Assembly (NCBI GenBank): GCA_020882975.1
Contig: JAHRFD010000008.1
Coordinates: 140,889-204,888, forward strand
Direction: 5' to 3'
Length of the DNA stretch: 64,000 nucleotides
Source of the DNA: Microcoleus sp. EPA2
GTDB lineage: Bacteria; Cyanobacteriota; Cyanobacteriia; Cyanobacteriales; Microcoleaceae
In this document: positions 43,749 through 53,880 of the stretch, in pieces
Position numbering within the stretch: the stretch's first letter is position 1
How the letters are laid out: the number at the start of each line of letters is the position of its first letter
Translations under genes and position numbers: made by a program
Notes under the pieces: generated by a model
Databases searched by the model: none
Seen by the model: the letters and a program-made list of their open reading frames with translations, nothing else
What the model was told of the DNA's origin: nothing

Positions 43749-45538
43749 CAATTAAACTTTCTGCCTAAATATTCCTCTAATTCCTGATTGTAAGGTGTGA
43801 AATAATCACTCAACCAGTCGCGCACCGAATCGCTGATAGGCTGATAAGAACCAGGATTAGCATTTGGGTACTCAGGCAATTGATATTCAGGCAAATCTAA
43901 AAAATCTAAAACTTGCAAAACAGTCCCCGCTGCACTCGCATAAAAATCTTCACTTCTCAAAATCAACAACTGTGATTTCGGAAAACAAGCCAGCCAGTTT
44001 TTGATAAATTCTATATACCTACCGCGAGCTAAATAATTACCCGGTTCCTCGCCAATGATGTATGCTGGATTTTGAGCCAATCGTGCAATTTCATCGCTAA
44101 TTGCTCGATCGAACGATCGCCCTTCCCAGTTTAACTCAGTCAAGCGATAGAATTGAGAAATAGCGCGATCTACCGGATTGCGCAACAGTAAAATCAGCTT
44201 CACCTCTGGAAAAGCGCTGTAGAGGCGTTCTGGTGCTGCCAGAGAGTCAAAATAGCTGGGACTGGCTTCGCCGGTCAAAAATTGCTCCCCGGCTGGCATC
44301 GGTGGAAAATGAGCCAAATACCAATCAATCCCTCTATCAAAGTGCCACGAGAAAAAATCCATCTCCTTTTTAATGGGAGTCAAAATTTGCGGGTGTTGAG
44401 CTAAATAAGTGTACAGAGAAGTTGTGCCGCACCGCTGGGAACCAATAATGATAAAATTAGGAGCTTTGACTGTATTTTGTGGCACAGGCATCTTGCCTGT
44501 ATCCTTACTTATAGATGCAAAAGTTTGACGATAACTGACTGTTTGATAACAGCCAATTGCCTCCTCAATTTTGCCTTGTCTAGTCAAAGCTTCCCCCAAA
44601 TTCAAATAAGGCCAAAAAGCATCCGGTTGAGCTTCCACAACTTTGCGATACAAAGTCGCGACTTCCTCCAGCTTATTTTGCTTAACCAAAACTTCCCACA
44701 AATTGTAATAAAACCACCAGTAAAAATTAGGATTTATTTCTATTGCTTGCAAGAACGAATCCGCCGCTTCATCCCACTTTTTTTGATGGCTTAAAACAGC
44801 ACCTAAATTGTAATAAGACAAGCAATCATCAGGTTTTTGGGCGACTATTTCGCGAGCGGAGGCTAAAGTGCGATCGCACTTTTCTTGTTCCTGCAAAAAC
44901 TCCCCTAATTGCGTCAACCAATTATCACACAATGGCTCATATGTCAAGAGTAGTTGACAATAAATAATTGCACTTTCCAGGCGATCGTCCTGTGCTAAAT
45001 TCTTCCCTACACCCAAATAAAAGTCGCGATTTTCCGATGTAATCGGCAATTCACCTGGTAAAAACACTGGCCTTAAGTCAGACTCTGTTTGTCGCAGAAC
45101 ATAGCCCAACTTCTCATAAATTCCGGGCAAATCTCGGTCAATTAGAATAGCTTGTAAGTACGCATAAATCGCTTCATCCCACTGTTTTAGCTTAGTCAAA
45201 GCATCGCCTAAATTGCCAAAAGACCAAGCAAAATCTGACTTAATTTTAATCTCGCAGCGGTAAGCAGCAACAGCCTCCTCCCATTGTTCTAATTCTAATA
45301 AAACATCGCCCAAATTATGATAAGACCAAGAAAAATCCTGATTTAACTCAATAGCTTTCCTGTAGGCGGCTACAGCCTCATCCCGGTGTCCCAGTTTCTG
45401 CAAAACATCGCCCAAACCGTGATAAGACCAAGAAAAATTGGGATTCAATTCAACAGCTTTTTTGTAGGCGATGATAGCCTCCTCAAATCTCCCACTTTCT
45501 TGCAAGGAATTACCCAAATTATGGTACTCATTATTCAT
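43742..45538 (-). CDS. TPR-sulfotransferase fusion protein
   Basis: Start at MNNEYHNLGNSLQ (598 residues): this ATG overlaps the stop of the upstream gene by 8 bases, indicating translational coupling. Residues 1-350 hold about eight tetratricopeptide repeats (FSWSYHNLGDVL type). A linker with TGKMPVPQ, encoded by a dispersed palindrome, leads to a PAPS-dependent sulfotransferase domain (about 365-598). That domain has the 5'-phosphosulfate loop IIIGSQRCGTTSLYTYL and the 3'-phosphate site LLLRNPVDRAISQF. It should sulfate a glycan or protein acceptor. Third gene of the TPR operon. Confidence 0.92.
   Translation of the reverse strand: MNNEYHNLGNSLQESGRFEEAIIAYKKAVELNPNFSWSYHGLGDVLQKLGHRDEAVAAYRKAIELNQDFSWSYHNLGDVLLELEQWEEAVAAYRCEIKIKSDFAWSFGNLGDALTKLKQWDEAIYAYLQAILIDRDLPGIYEKLGYVLRQTESDLRPVFLPGELPITSENRDFYLGVGKNLAQDDRLESAIIYCQLLLTYEPLCDNWLTQLGEFLQEQEKCDRTLASAREIVAQKPDDCLSYYNLGAVLSHQKKWDEAADSFLQAIEINPNFYWWFYYNLWEVLVKQNKLEEVATLYRKVVEAQPDAFWPYLNLGEALTRQGKIEEAIGCYQTVSYRQTFASISKDTGKMPVPQNTVKAPNFIIIGSQRCGTTSLYTYLAQHPQILTPIKKEMDFFSWHFDRGIDWYLAHFPPMPAGEQFLTGEASPSYFDSLAAPERLYSAFPEVKLILLLRNPVDRAISQFYRLTELNWEGRSFDRAISDEIARLAQNPAYIIGEEPGNYLARGRYIEFIKNWLACFPKSQLLILRSEDFYASAAGTVLQVLDFLDLPEYQLPEYPNANPGSYQPISDSVRDWLSDYFTPYNQELEEYLGRKFNWE
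44484..44500. repeat. In-gene copy of the ACAGGCA...TGCCTGT palindrome
   Basis: Perfect 7-bp arms with a 3-base loop, related to the intergenic GAACAGGC palindromes. It encodes the TGKMPVPQ linker of the TPR-sulfotransferase in frame. Confidence 0.85.
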
Positions 45539-48500
45539 GCAAAACTCCTGCAAGATTCATTAACTTCTCCAGGGATGTCAAATCCAAGTGCATATTTTTA
45601 TGTACGGGTTTTTCAATAGTTCCGTCATCCAACAAATCACCAATTAAATAGTAATGTTCCAAATCGCAAAAATTGCTAATCATCCAATAACAATACGGCA
45701 CGTAAATAGGAGAAAAAATCTCAATTACCTTAGTTCCCGGAGAGCAGAAAACTAGATTAGTCAATCCAGCTCCGTGAGGTGCAACAACTACTTTAGCAGC
45801 AGCCAAACAAGCTGCTTGTTCAGCTACCGACATCGTTTCCAGTTGGACACTCCGAAACCCCAATTTTTCCAAGAAATTAATTACTTCTTCATCGTTGACA
45901 ATTCGCCGATAAGATGCTTTTTGTCTACTGATATAAATTCGTTCTGAATAATTTATTTTTAGTGGTTGCTGTGTAGTTAAAAAAGCTTTTTTCAGATAAT
46001 CGCATTTCCATTTAGAAACTGCTCCCGCTCCATCATAAGAAATTGAAGGAACTATTAATTTATCGGCGGTTATGTGGAGATTACAGCGACTTTCTAAAAT
46101 TTTATGTTCAGGAATTCCTAAAGTATTTAAAGTTTCTTTTTGGTAAGCAGAATCGCAGGCGTTGACAACAAACTTATCTATACTTTCGATTAACCCGCTC
46201 CTTTGCAAAAGGTCAAATCGAGTCATGACATCAAACATCCAATGAAAATAAGCCGCTCCTCCCCAACGTGCTGATAAAAAAGCCACATTTCCATTTATAT
46301 GTTCAGTGGGAGGTAATTTGTCGGAAGTGATGACTAATTCAGCACAACCCATTGAGATATCGCCAACAAGTTTGTTATCTGAAGTAATGGCGGCGGTAGT
46401 GACGACATCAGCCCAAGCTCGTCCCTTTGGTAGTAAGGTAACAAAAGCTTTTCTTGCATGAGTTTTATCGGCCCCAAATCTGTTGTTGCTGTCGGTAGTT
46501 TTGGAAGCTAATAAATTGATTTGACTGGCTGGATGGATGTCAATACAAGTAATGTTCGGATTTGACTCTGCTGTAATTGCCAAATCCTCTGTAAAACCGC
46601 AGTATTTTTTGAGTACAGTTAATGGTAAGATTTGATTGCTAAATTTTGCCCGATCGCTCTCATCGACTTCTCCTTGTTGTTCCAGAGCATAACCTATACT
46701 ATTATAAACTTCAAACAAATCTGGTTGGATTTGCAGTGCTTGAATTAAATTAGTTACTGCCGGTTCCCACTGCTGTTTTTCAATTAAAGTTAAACCCAAT
46801 CCTTCGTAAAACCAACAAGATTTGGGTTCCAGATTGATGCCGTGTTCATAAACTGCGATCGCACTTTCCCAATCCCCTTGTTTTCGCAGTGCATCACCCA
46901 ACTTTTTGTATAGCCAAATAGTATCCGGCGACAAATCAACAGCATGGCGAAAAGCCACTGCTGCTTCCGGCCACTTTTCTTGCTCTTCCAGCACTTCTCC
47001 CAAACTATTATATAGCCAACAAAAGTCAGGATTCAACTCAACAGCTTTGCGATAAGCAACCTCCGCTTCCTCCCAATTTTCCAATGCAATTAAAGCCTTA
47101 CCCAACTTGTCGTAAGCCCAACAAAAATCAGGATTCAATTCAATGACTTTGCGGTAAGCGACAGCAGCTTCCTCCAACTCAACCAGCTCCATCAAAACAT
47201 CACCCAGACTGCTGTAACTCCAACAAAAATCAGGATTCAACTCAATTGCTTTGCGGTAAGCAGCCGCAGCATCAACATATTCCTCAATCGCCTCCAAAGT
47301 CTCGCCCAAATAGTGGTAAGCCCAACTAAAATTTGGATTCAATTGAATTGCCAGTCTGTAAGCGGTGATAGCTTGGTCAAACAGTTGTTTTTCTTGTAAA
47401 CTTTTACCCAATTTGTGGTAAAGTGCATAGGTTCCCGACTTAATTTTAATGGCTGTTTGATAGCGGGCGATCGCCTCATCGGCATAACCCGTATTTGCCG
47501 CAATATCCCCCAGCTTTTCCCAACCTTGAGACAAGAGTGCTTGCTCATTTCCCAAGTTTTGATTACCAGTTTTTTTGACAATCAGTTGATAGCCTTTATG
47601 AACTACTTCTAACTGACTGGCAAACATCTCCAGAAAAACATCTATCCCGATTTTAGTATCTTGCTCCGGGCTGTCGGGAAACGTAAATTCGTAATCATCA
47701 AAAATCATCAATCCCCCGACTTTCACCAACCTCCAAGATAAAATTGCATCTTGCAGGGCACTGGTGGGTTTGTGACAGCCGTCAACGTAAGCAATGTCGT
47801 AAGATTCCGAAGTTAAATTCACTAATAAGTCTTGAGAATAGCCTTCTAATTCAAGGACTCGATCTGCTAATCCAGTTTTGGCAATATTACCCTTAAAATG
47901 TTGTTGGAAGTGTAAATCAATGCAAGTAATTTTGGCGGTGGGGTGAGTTAAAATATTATCCAACAACCAGCAAGCAGACATTCCTTGAAAACTGCCGATT
48001 TCCACAACTTGAAATTCGGGAATTCCTGCCAAGGGTTGCAAATGTCGTTGCCAAATAGGGATATTGTGGGTAAACCAATCTTGGGTAAATTGATAATTTT
48101 TCGTCTCACATTCAGCCCACCCCCTCAAGGCGCTGGCTTTTTGGTGACAGACAATTGCTTCGTCTAATTCGCCTAATTGTGGTAAAATGTTGCCTAAATC
48201 GTTGTAGGCTTTAGAATCATTGGGGGCGATCGCAATTTGGTGACGGTAAGTGGCAATTTGTGCGTATAACTCCCGTTGTTTCTGGCGCGCCTCATCCAGT
48301 TTGGCAACAACTTCCGGTGCCTTGGGTTCTATTTGCAGCGCCATGCTATAAAAGACGATCGCACCTTCCAACTGTTTCTGCTTAGCTAAACTATTTCCTA
48401 AATTTAGATAAAATTCCGCTCCATCTAACTCAATCCCCAGCAATTTGTGGTAAATTTTGCCGCTAGGAAGCATCTCAATATCTTGACAATAACTAACAAT

Positions 48501-49622
48501 TGTGTTATTGAGACCAGACTCGCTACGTTTCCGCAAAACATATCCCAATCTCTGATTAATTCCCGTCAAATTGGGTTCAAGCTGAATCGCACGCAGGTAA
48601 GCCGCAACCGCTTCATCCCATGATTTTTCACAGGTTAACGCAATTCCCAAATTCAGGTAAAACCAAGGAACATTTGCATTTAATTCAATAGCTTGGCGGT
48701 AGCAAATCACCGCTTCTTCCCACAGTTGTTTGTGAGCCAAAGCTTCCCCTAAGTAATTATGAGTCCAAGCGGAATTGCTGTTAATTTTAATTGCTTGGCG
48801 GTAACAGTTAATTGCTGCATCTAACTCACCCTTTTGTACCAAAACATTGCCCAATCCCAAGCTAGCACGAGCATAGTTTGGATTAATTTCAATACTTTTT
48901 TGGTGACAAGAAATTGCCCTGTCTAATTCTCCTTTAGCCGCCCAAATTTTCCCCAAACTGTGGTAAGATTCAAAGGAATCGGCATTAATTTTAATGACTT
49001 TCCGGTAGTTGGCGATCGCCTCTTCCCACCTTTTTTCCCGAAATAGCACCTCTCCCAAATTATGATAAGCTATTAATAATTTAGGATCGATTTGAATTGC
49101 CCGCGAATAGCATTCAATAGCCCGCTCCAACTTATCTTGTTCCACTAAATGATTTCCGAGGGTGACGTACTCGTCAGCCGTTGCCCAATTCGGATCGATC
49201 TTAAAAGCTTGATACCAATACTCTGTAGCTGTTTCTTGCTTCTGCAACTGCGTCCAAACTATCGCCAACTGTCGGTAAGCAGCAGCAAATTTCGGTGCGA
49301 GGGAAATAGCTTTTTCACAAGCTGCGATCGCCTTTTCCCACTGTTTTAGCTGAGAATACAAAATGCCGAGATTAGCGTATACTTCTGGTAAATGGGGATT
49401 GCGATCGATCGCCGCTTCATACCACTGTTTAGCTTGCTCAATTTCTCCTCGAAGCTGCATTACTTTTCCCAGTGTCTGACAAGCTGTCGCCAAATTCGGC
49501 TGAATTTTCAGGGCTGACTCACAAGCAGCCACCGCCTCATTTAACCTACCTTCAGCTAAATAAGCTTCTGCTTGCTGACTCAAATCAACCGCTGCTTTTT
49601 CCATCTTATCAATCGAGGGCAT
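45531..49622 (-). CDS. TPR-methyltransferase-TPR-GT61 glycosyltransferase megaprotein
   Basis: 1363 residues from ATG (MPSIDKMEKA); a TTG 24 bases upstream, right after the previous stop, is also open. Order: ~13 TPRs (1-520); a class I SAM methyltransferase (about 530-690) with VVEIGSFQGMSACWLL, ITCIDLHF, YVDGCHKPTSA and GGLMIFDDYEF; a second TPR block of about nine units (700-1010); and a C-terminal GT61/DUF563 glycosyltransferase (1080-1340) with ARWGGAAYFHWMFDV, RIYISRQKASYRR and APHGAGLTNLVFC. Both catalytic domains look complete. Middle gene of the operon. Confidence 0.9.
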   Translation of the reverse strand: MPSIDKMEKAAVDLSQQAEAYLAEGRLNEAVAACESALKIQPNLATACQTLGKVMQLRGEIEQAKQWYEAAIDRNPHLPEVYANLGILYSQLKQWEKAIAACEKAISLAPKFAAAYRQLAIVWTQLQKQETATEYWYQAFKIDPNWATADEYVTLGNHLVEQDKLERAIECYSRAIQIDPKLLIAYHNLGEVLFREKRWEEAIANYRKVIKINADSFESYHSLGKIWAAKGELDRAISCHQKSIEINPNYARASLGLGNVLVQKGELDAAINCYRQAIKINSNSAWTHNYLGEALAHKQLWEEAVICYRQAIELNANVPWFYLNLGIALTCEKSWDEAVAAYLRAIQLEPNLTGINQRLGYVLRKRSESGLNNTIVSYCQDIEMLPSGKIYHKLLGIELDGAEFYLNLGNSLAKQKQLEGAIVFYSMALQIEPKAPEVVAKLDEARQKQRELYAQIATYRHQIAIAPNDSKAYNDLGNILPQLGELDEAIVCHQKASALRGWAECETKNYQFTQDWFTHNIPIWQRHLQPLAGIPEFQVVEIGSFQGMSACWLLDNILTHPTAKITCIDLHFQQHFKGNIAKTGLADRVLELEGYSQDLLVNLTSESYDIAYVDGCHKPTSALQDAILSWRLVKVGGLMIFDDYEFTFPDSPEQDTKIGIDVFLEMFASQLEVVHKGYQLIVKKTGNQNLGNEQALLSQGWEKLGDIAANTGYADEAIARYQTAIKIKSGTYALYHKLGKSLQEKQLFDQAITAYRLAIQLNPNFSWAYHYLGETLEAIEEYVDAAAAYRKAIELNPDFCWSYSSLGDVLMELVELEEAAVAYRKVIELNPDFCWAYDKLGKALIALENWEEAEVAYRKAVELNPDFCWLYNSLGEVLEEQEKWPEAAVAFRHAVDLSPDTIWLYKKLGDALRKQGDWESAIAVYEHGINLEPKSCWFYEGLGLTLIEKQQWEPAVTNLIQALQIQPDLFEVYNSIGYALEQQGEVDESDRAKFSNQILPLTVLKKYCGFTEDLAITAESNPNITCIDIHPASQINLLASKTTDSNNRFGADKTHARKAFVTLLPKGRAWADVVTTAAITSDNKLVGDISMGCAELVITSDKLPPTEHINGNVAFLSARWGGAAYFHWMFDVMTRFDLLQRSGLIESIDKFVVNACDSAYQKETLNTLGIPEHKILESRCNLHITADKLIVPSISYDGAGAVSKWKCDYLKKAFLTTQQPLKINYSERIYISRQKASYRRIVNDEEVINFLEKLGFRSVQLETMSVAEQAACLAAAKVVVAPHGAGLTNLVFCSPGTKVIEIFSPIYVPYCYWMISNFCDLEHYYLIGDLLDDGTIEKPVHKNMHLDLTSLEKLMNLAGVLHE

Positions 49623-49646
49623 AATTTCCACTACTCTAGACGCCAA

Positions 49647-52436
49647 CTAACCCAAACCAACCACTTCAACCATCCTCTTGAGCGAACTCAAGTTGACCAA
49701 GATATCCTCTGTCAGGGAATTTTGATACATCAACTGTCTAATAGGATAACACTCAAAAGCCTCCCCAGTTAAAAAGTAATGTTCCAACTGCAAATATTGA
49801 CTGATTCCCCAGTAATAATGGCTGATATAATGAGGCGACATCAACTCAATTACTTTAGTTCCACCCTGACAAAAAAGCGTATTTGTCAACCCGCTACCGT
49901 GGGCGGCAACTATTACCTCAGCATGAGAAAAATAAGCAATTTGCTCCTCCAGAGACATAGATTCAGGTAAAATAGAAACAAACCCAAATTCTGCCAAAAC
50001 CTCAACCACATCTGCCTCATTCAAGACTCGCCGATATCTAGCTTTACTACGACTGATATAAAGCCGTTTTGGGTAGTTATAACTAGGTATAATTCCCTTC
50101 AGAAACTCCCCTCTCAAAAAATCGATCGCCCAGCCAGAAGGCCAGCCCAAATATCCAGCAAAAGATGGTACAATTAACTCTGTGGCTTGAATGTGAGGCA
50201 GGCGATCGCTCTCCAAGACTTTCTCCTCTGGAATCCCCAGAATTCTGAGACTATCCCGTTGAAATTGATGCTGGCAACTATTCACCAAAAACCAATCAAT
50301 CTCCGCCAAATCTCTACCACTGCGTCGCAGCAACTCTATTCTCGGCAAAACATCAACTATCCAGTGAAAATAGACATTTCCCGATAAACCAGAAAGCACC
50401 GCCACCCTACCTTCAATCTGCTTTAAAGGTGGAAAGGATTCTAAGTTAAAAACGCTATGTTTTCTGATATCATGCTTCTCGCATCCCGGCAAAAATCCCG
50501 GATAATCTCTCGACACATCAGCCAACAAATAGTTATCAGGAGTAATAACTGCGATCGCCTTACAAATCAACCAATGATTTTCCTGCGGCACAATCCAACT
50601 TCGCCCATTGGGAATGGTAGCAACAAAAGTCTTGGGCGACTCCACAGGTAGTGGTTGCGAGTTGGACAAACTGCAAACTCCCCAACCCAAATGTATCGGA
50701 TCGAACCACTTAGAAATTCGATGCAAACACAACCCGCAAGTTAAACCACCACAATCGGAATTAGCTAATTGGGAATTGGCAATTGGCAATTGGGAATCGG
50801 CAGTATTTGCTTCCCTGGTTGCGGCTGCATATTTCCAAACTATCTCCACATAATTACCCGCATCCAGCCTAGCATTAACCAGCCAATCCCAAGTAGATAA
50901 ATAAATACCTTGAGGAAGTTCCATCGCCCTTGAATCTACGGCAATAGAATCACCTGGTGGCGATAATTGTGGCTGTGAATAGCCGTAGGATTGCAACTCC
51001 AAAACTTTTTGATAATAATCGATCGCCCGTTCCCAATAGCCCTGTTTTTGCAGAACTTTTGCCAACTCAAAATAAACTTGCGGTAGAGCAGGCTGAATAG
51101 CCAAAGCCCTGTGGTATAGAAAAATAGCAGCATTTAACCGCTTTTGCTTTACCAAAGAATTGGCCAGCAGCCAGTAAAGCTCTGTATTTTGAGGCTGAAT
51201 TTGTAAAGCTTTTTGATAGTAAGTTGTCGCCGATTCGTGACTGCCATACTCTGTTAAAGAGTTCCCTAAATGTAAGTAAATTTTTGCTAAATTATCGCAA
51301 ATTTCACCCATTGAAAATTGGGCATGGAGAATAGCTTCTTTCTCTTTCTTTTCCCCCCTTGGGGGGGGTAGGGGGGGGGTGACTTCTGACTTCCTTCCAA
51401 TCAATGCTTGCAAAAATCTACCACAAGCTGCGATCGCCTTTGAGAATTCATCATCATCATCTCTAGCAAATTGCTCCCTCTGTGCCAAATCACAATAAGC
51501 CTCAACAAAATCCGGTTTGACGGCAATTGCTTGGGCAAAATAGGCCAAAGCTTGGGTAATTTTGCCCAAAGCCATCAGAGAAAACCCGGCATCAGTATAG
51601 CCCGAAATATAGTCGGGATTGAGCTCGACTACGCGATCGAAACAAGCAACAGCCGCCGAATGTTCCCCTTGTATTTGCCACGCCTTCCCCAGATTGTAAT
51701 GAGCCAAAACCAGATCCGGCTCTAACTCGATCGCTCTTTGATAAGCTGCGATCGCCCCATCGGGATTTTTGTCAAGCAATACTTGACCCAAATTATTATA
51801 AAGACTCGCCGAATCTGGCTGAATCGCCAGCCCAGCCCGGTAAATTTCCCTCGCTTCTGGAATGCGATCCTGCTTTACCAAAGTGCAGCCTAAATTGTTG
51901 TAAGCATCGATATAATCAGGCTGGAGAGCAATTACCTGTTGGTAGCTATCTATGGCTGCTGCGAGCTGATTATTTTCAGCTAAAACCACAGCCAGATTGT
52001 ACAAAGCAAGGAGATAATTGGGTTTGAGAGCGATCGCCCGTTGATAAGAGTCGATCGCCCCCAACAAATTCCCCTGTTTGTGAACCACATTACCCAAGTT
52101 ATAATATAGTTCCGGCCAGTCTGGTTTCAAATCCAGAGCTTGCCGATAGTGAAAAGCCGCCTCATCCAGCCACCAATACTCGCTATATAATTGACCCAAA
52201 TAAGCATGAGCCATAAAAAACCCTGGCGAAATTTCCAAAGCTTGCACAAAAGCATCTCTCGCCGCCGTCGGATCTCCCTGAGCTTCTAGGATTTCGCCCA
52301 AAGTCGTGTAAGCTGAGGGTGAAAAAGGCTGAAGTTCGATCGCCTTTTTGCAACAATCCATCGCCTCAGTTAACTTTCCCCGGTTCAAATAAACCTGGGC
52401 TTGCCCGATATATTTTTCAATATTTATAATACTCAT
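49647..52436 (-). CDS. TPR-GT61 glycosyltransferase fusion protein
   Basis: 929 residues, first gene of the TPR operon. About 14 TPRs (1-510, with a low-complexity break near 345) precede a GT61/DUF563 glycosyltransferase (about 650-915). The latter shows GLSGNVYFHWIVDVLPRIELL, RLYISRSKARYRRV and AAHGSGLTNTLFCQGG, the same motifs as in the next gene. Two segments, VTPPLPPPRGEKKEKE and NTADSQLPIANSQLANSD, are encoded by dispersed repeats inserted in frame. GT61 enzymes add xylose, GlcNAc or related sugars; the acceptor here is unknown. Confidence 0.9.
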   Translation of the reverse strand: MSIINIEKYIGQAQVYLNRGKLTEAMDCCKKAIELQPFSPSAYTTLGEILEAQGDPTAARDAFVQALEISPGFFMAHAYLGQLYSEYWWLDEAAFHYRQALDLKPDWPELYYNLGNVVHKQGNLLGAIDSYQRAIALKPNYLLALYNLAVVLAENNQLAAAIDSYQQVIALQPDYIDAYNNLGCTLVKQDRIPEAREIYRAGLAIQPDSASLYNNLGQVLLDKNPDGAIAAYQRAIELEPDLVLAHYNLGKAWQIQGEHSAAVACFDRVVELNPDYISGYTDAGFSLMALGKITQALAYFAQAIAVKPDFVEAYCDLAQREQFARDDDDEFSKAIAACGRFLQALIGRKSEVTPPLPPPRGEKKEKEAILHAQFSMGEICDNLAKIYLHLGNSLTEYGSHESATTYYQKALQIQPQNTELYWLLANSLVKQKRLNAAIFLYHRALAIQPALPQVYFELAKVLQKQGYWERAIDYYQKVLELQSYGYSQPQLSPPGDSIAVDSRAMELPQGIYLSTWDWLVNARLDAGNYVEIVWKYAAATREANTADSQLPIANSQLANSDCGGLTCGLCLHRISKWFDPIHLGWGVCSLSNSQPLPVESPKTFVATIPNGRSWIVPQENHWLICKAIAVITPDNYLLADVSRDYPGFLPGCEKHDIRKHSVFNLESFPPLKQIEGRVAVLSGLSGNVYFHWIVDVLPRIELLRRSGRDLAEIDWFLVNSCQHQFQRDSLRILGIPEEKVLESDRLPHIQATELIVPSFAGYLGWPSGWAIDFLRGEFLKGIIPSYNYPKRLYISRSKARYRRVLNEADVVEVLAEFGFVSILPESMSLEEQIAYFSHAEVIVAAHGSGLTNTLFCQGGTKVIELMSPHYISHYYWGISQYLQLEHYFLTGEAFECYPIRQLMYQNSLTEDILVNLSSLKRMVEVVGLG
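50764..50798. repeat. In-gene STRR heptamer array
   Basis: Five 7-bp units of the GGGAATT/GGCAATT type inside the TPR-GT61 gene, encoding the SQLPIANSQLAN segment on the minus strand. Confidence 0.85.
51348..51388. repeat. In-gene C/G-tract repeat
   Basis: TTCCCCCCTTGGGGGGGG followed by TAGGGGGGGGG, a member of the common CCCCCCTT/AAGGGGGG dispersed repeats. It encodes TPPLPPPRGE inside the TPR block on the minus strand. Confidence 0.75.
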
Positions 52437-52717
52437 TACTCGCCAGCAGTTGCAGTTTATTCACCCTAAATTTTAATGTTTAAACTTTTTGATATTTTAC
52501 GATCCCTTTAGGGCTGGGTTGCTGACTATACATAATACAAATACATCTACCAAATCTCACTGATTGTTAGCAAATGTTAAAAAATTTTTTAAAAATTATA
52601 CAGTTAATCAACCTCACCCCGCCACTGGCAGAGTGAGGTTGAAATCCTGAGAAACTACCAACCTTGCGAGAACAGCCCCAGATAAAATCCAGTGCCGCCC
52701 CACAATCACCAGTTGTT

Positions 52718-53575
52718 CTAGAACAACTCGAAGTTGCTTGCAGTAATCGTCAGACCAGGTGTCAACTGAGCCACAGTCAGCACAGAAGAGCCTTGGTTGA
52801 AGTACAACACACCGCTTGTCGGATCGTAGACCAACTTGTTCGCCGTAGCAGCAGTTGGAGTCGCTGGGGTGAAACCAGAAACCACAACAAACTCGCTAGC
52901 TTCAAAGGTTGTGCCCAAAGCAGCGAAAGCACCGCCGGACTTCAAGCGAATCTTATCTTCCACAGGTGTAAAGTCAGTGATCGTGTCTACACCGAAATCT
53001 CCACCAGCAGAGAAGAAGTAGAAGGTATCGCTGCCAGCACCACCTGTGAGGACATCCGAACCTCTGTCGCCAGAGATAAAGTCATTGCCAGCACCGCCAT
53101 CAACAGTATCGTTGCCTCGACCGCCGTAGACGCTATCGTTGCCGTCACCGCCAACCACGATGTCATTGCCAGCACCGCCAAGCACGAGATCGTTGCCACT
53201 ACCACCAAGTACGGTGTCATTCCCCTGATCGCCAGAAACGGTGTCATTGCCAGCACCGCCATCGAGGAGGTCATTTCCTTTACCGCCAAAGAGTAAGTCG
53301 TCGCCATCGCCACCAGCTACAACGTCGTTGCCAGTACCAGCAGCTACAATATCACTGCCAGGGCCGCCACCGATGACATCATTGCCACCGCCGGATAAAA
53401 TCAGGTCGTTGCCATCTCCACCGGCGAGGACATCGTTGCCTCCAAAAGTGAGCAAGATGTCGCCTTGTGCGGTGCCAGTCAACCTGTTGTCGCCTGCGAT
53501 ACCTCTAATATTAGAGCCACCACCCGGCAGTGTGACTGAAATTGCTGGCGTAGTTGGATTAATTAGCTGTGTCAT
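52718..53575 (-). CDS. RTX-repeat calcium-binding protein
   Basis: 285 residues, no classical signal peptide, with a strong AGGAGGAG ribosome site. Residues ~25-185 hold about sixteen nonapeptide repeats of the GGxGND type, which form a Ca2+-binding parallel beta-roll. A C-terminal region (FYFFSAGGDFGVDTITDFTPVEDKIRL, then LYFNQGSSVLTVAQL) matches the end of many type I secreted hemolysin-like proteins. It is probably exported by a type I system, whose genes are not in this window. It lies 282 bases upstream of the TPR-enzyme operon on the same strand. Confidence 0.92.
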   Translation of the reverse strand: MTQLINPTTPAISVTLPGGGSNIRGIAGDNRLTGTAQGDILLTFGGNDVLAGGDGNDLILSGGGNDVIGGGPGSDIVAAGTGNDVVAGGDGDDLLFGGKGNDLLDGGAGNDTVSGDQGNDTVLGGSGNDLVLGGAGNDIVVGGDGNDSVYGGRGNDTVDGGAGNDFISGDRGSDVLTGGAGSDTFYFFSAGGDFGVDTITDFTPVEDKIRLKSGGAFAALGTTFEASEFVVVSGFTPATPTAATANKLVYDPTSGVLYFNQGSSVLTVAQLTPGLTITASNFELF

Positions 53576-53880
53576 TTACACTCCTCCTAAAAAATGAATC
53601 ATTTTTCTACAATACACTTTTCCCTCCAAAGGGATTCAATAAATTAAACCGGGCATCGGTTGAGACTCTAATTTACCCATCTGCTATAGGCTGTCATCTG
53701 AAGTACCCCAACTAAGCTTCGTTATAGTTGGGGCTTCCAACTAACACAAAGATAATACAATATGCTGCAAATACACATCAACCATTTTTCATCCGATCGC
53801 GAACTCAATAGGGAGAAATCGCACCGGAGTGGTATTTAGTGTCGATCGCAACTGGTTCGATCGCCCAGAATCGGGTTTTG
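53576..53880. other. Spacer upstream of the RTX gene
   Basis: No gene recognised. Contains the RTX promoter and a short imperfect palindrome around CCCCAACTAAGC...GTTGGGG (about 53705-53733). Confidence 0.45.

Noticed and set aside
52664..53313. Long ORFs antisense or out of frame over the RTX gene
   Set aside because: They are by-products of the regular GGxGND repeat coding; only the minus-strand 52718-53575 frame gives a known family.
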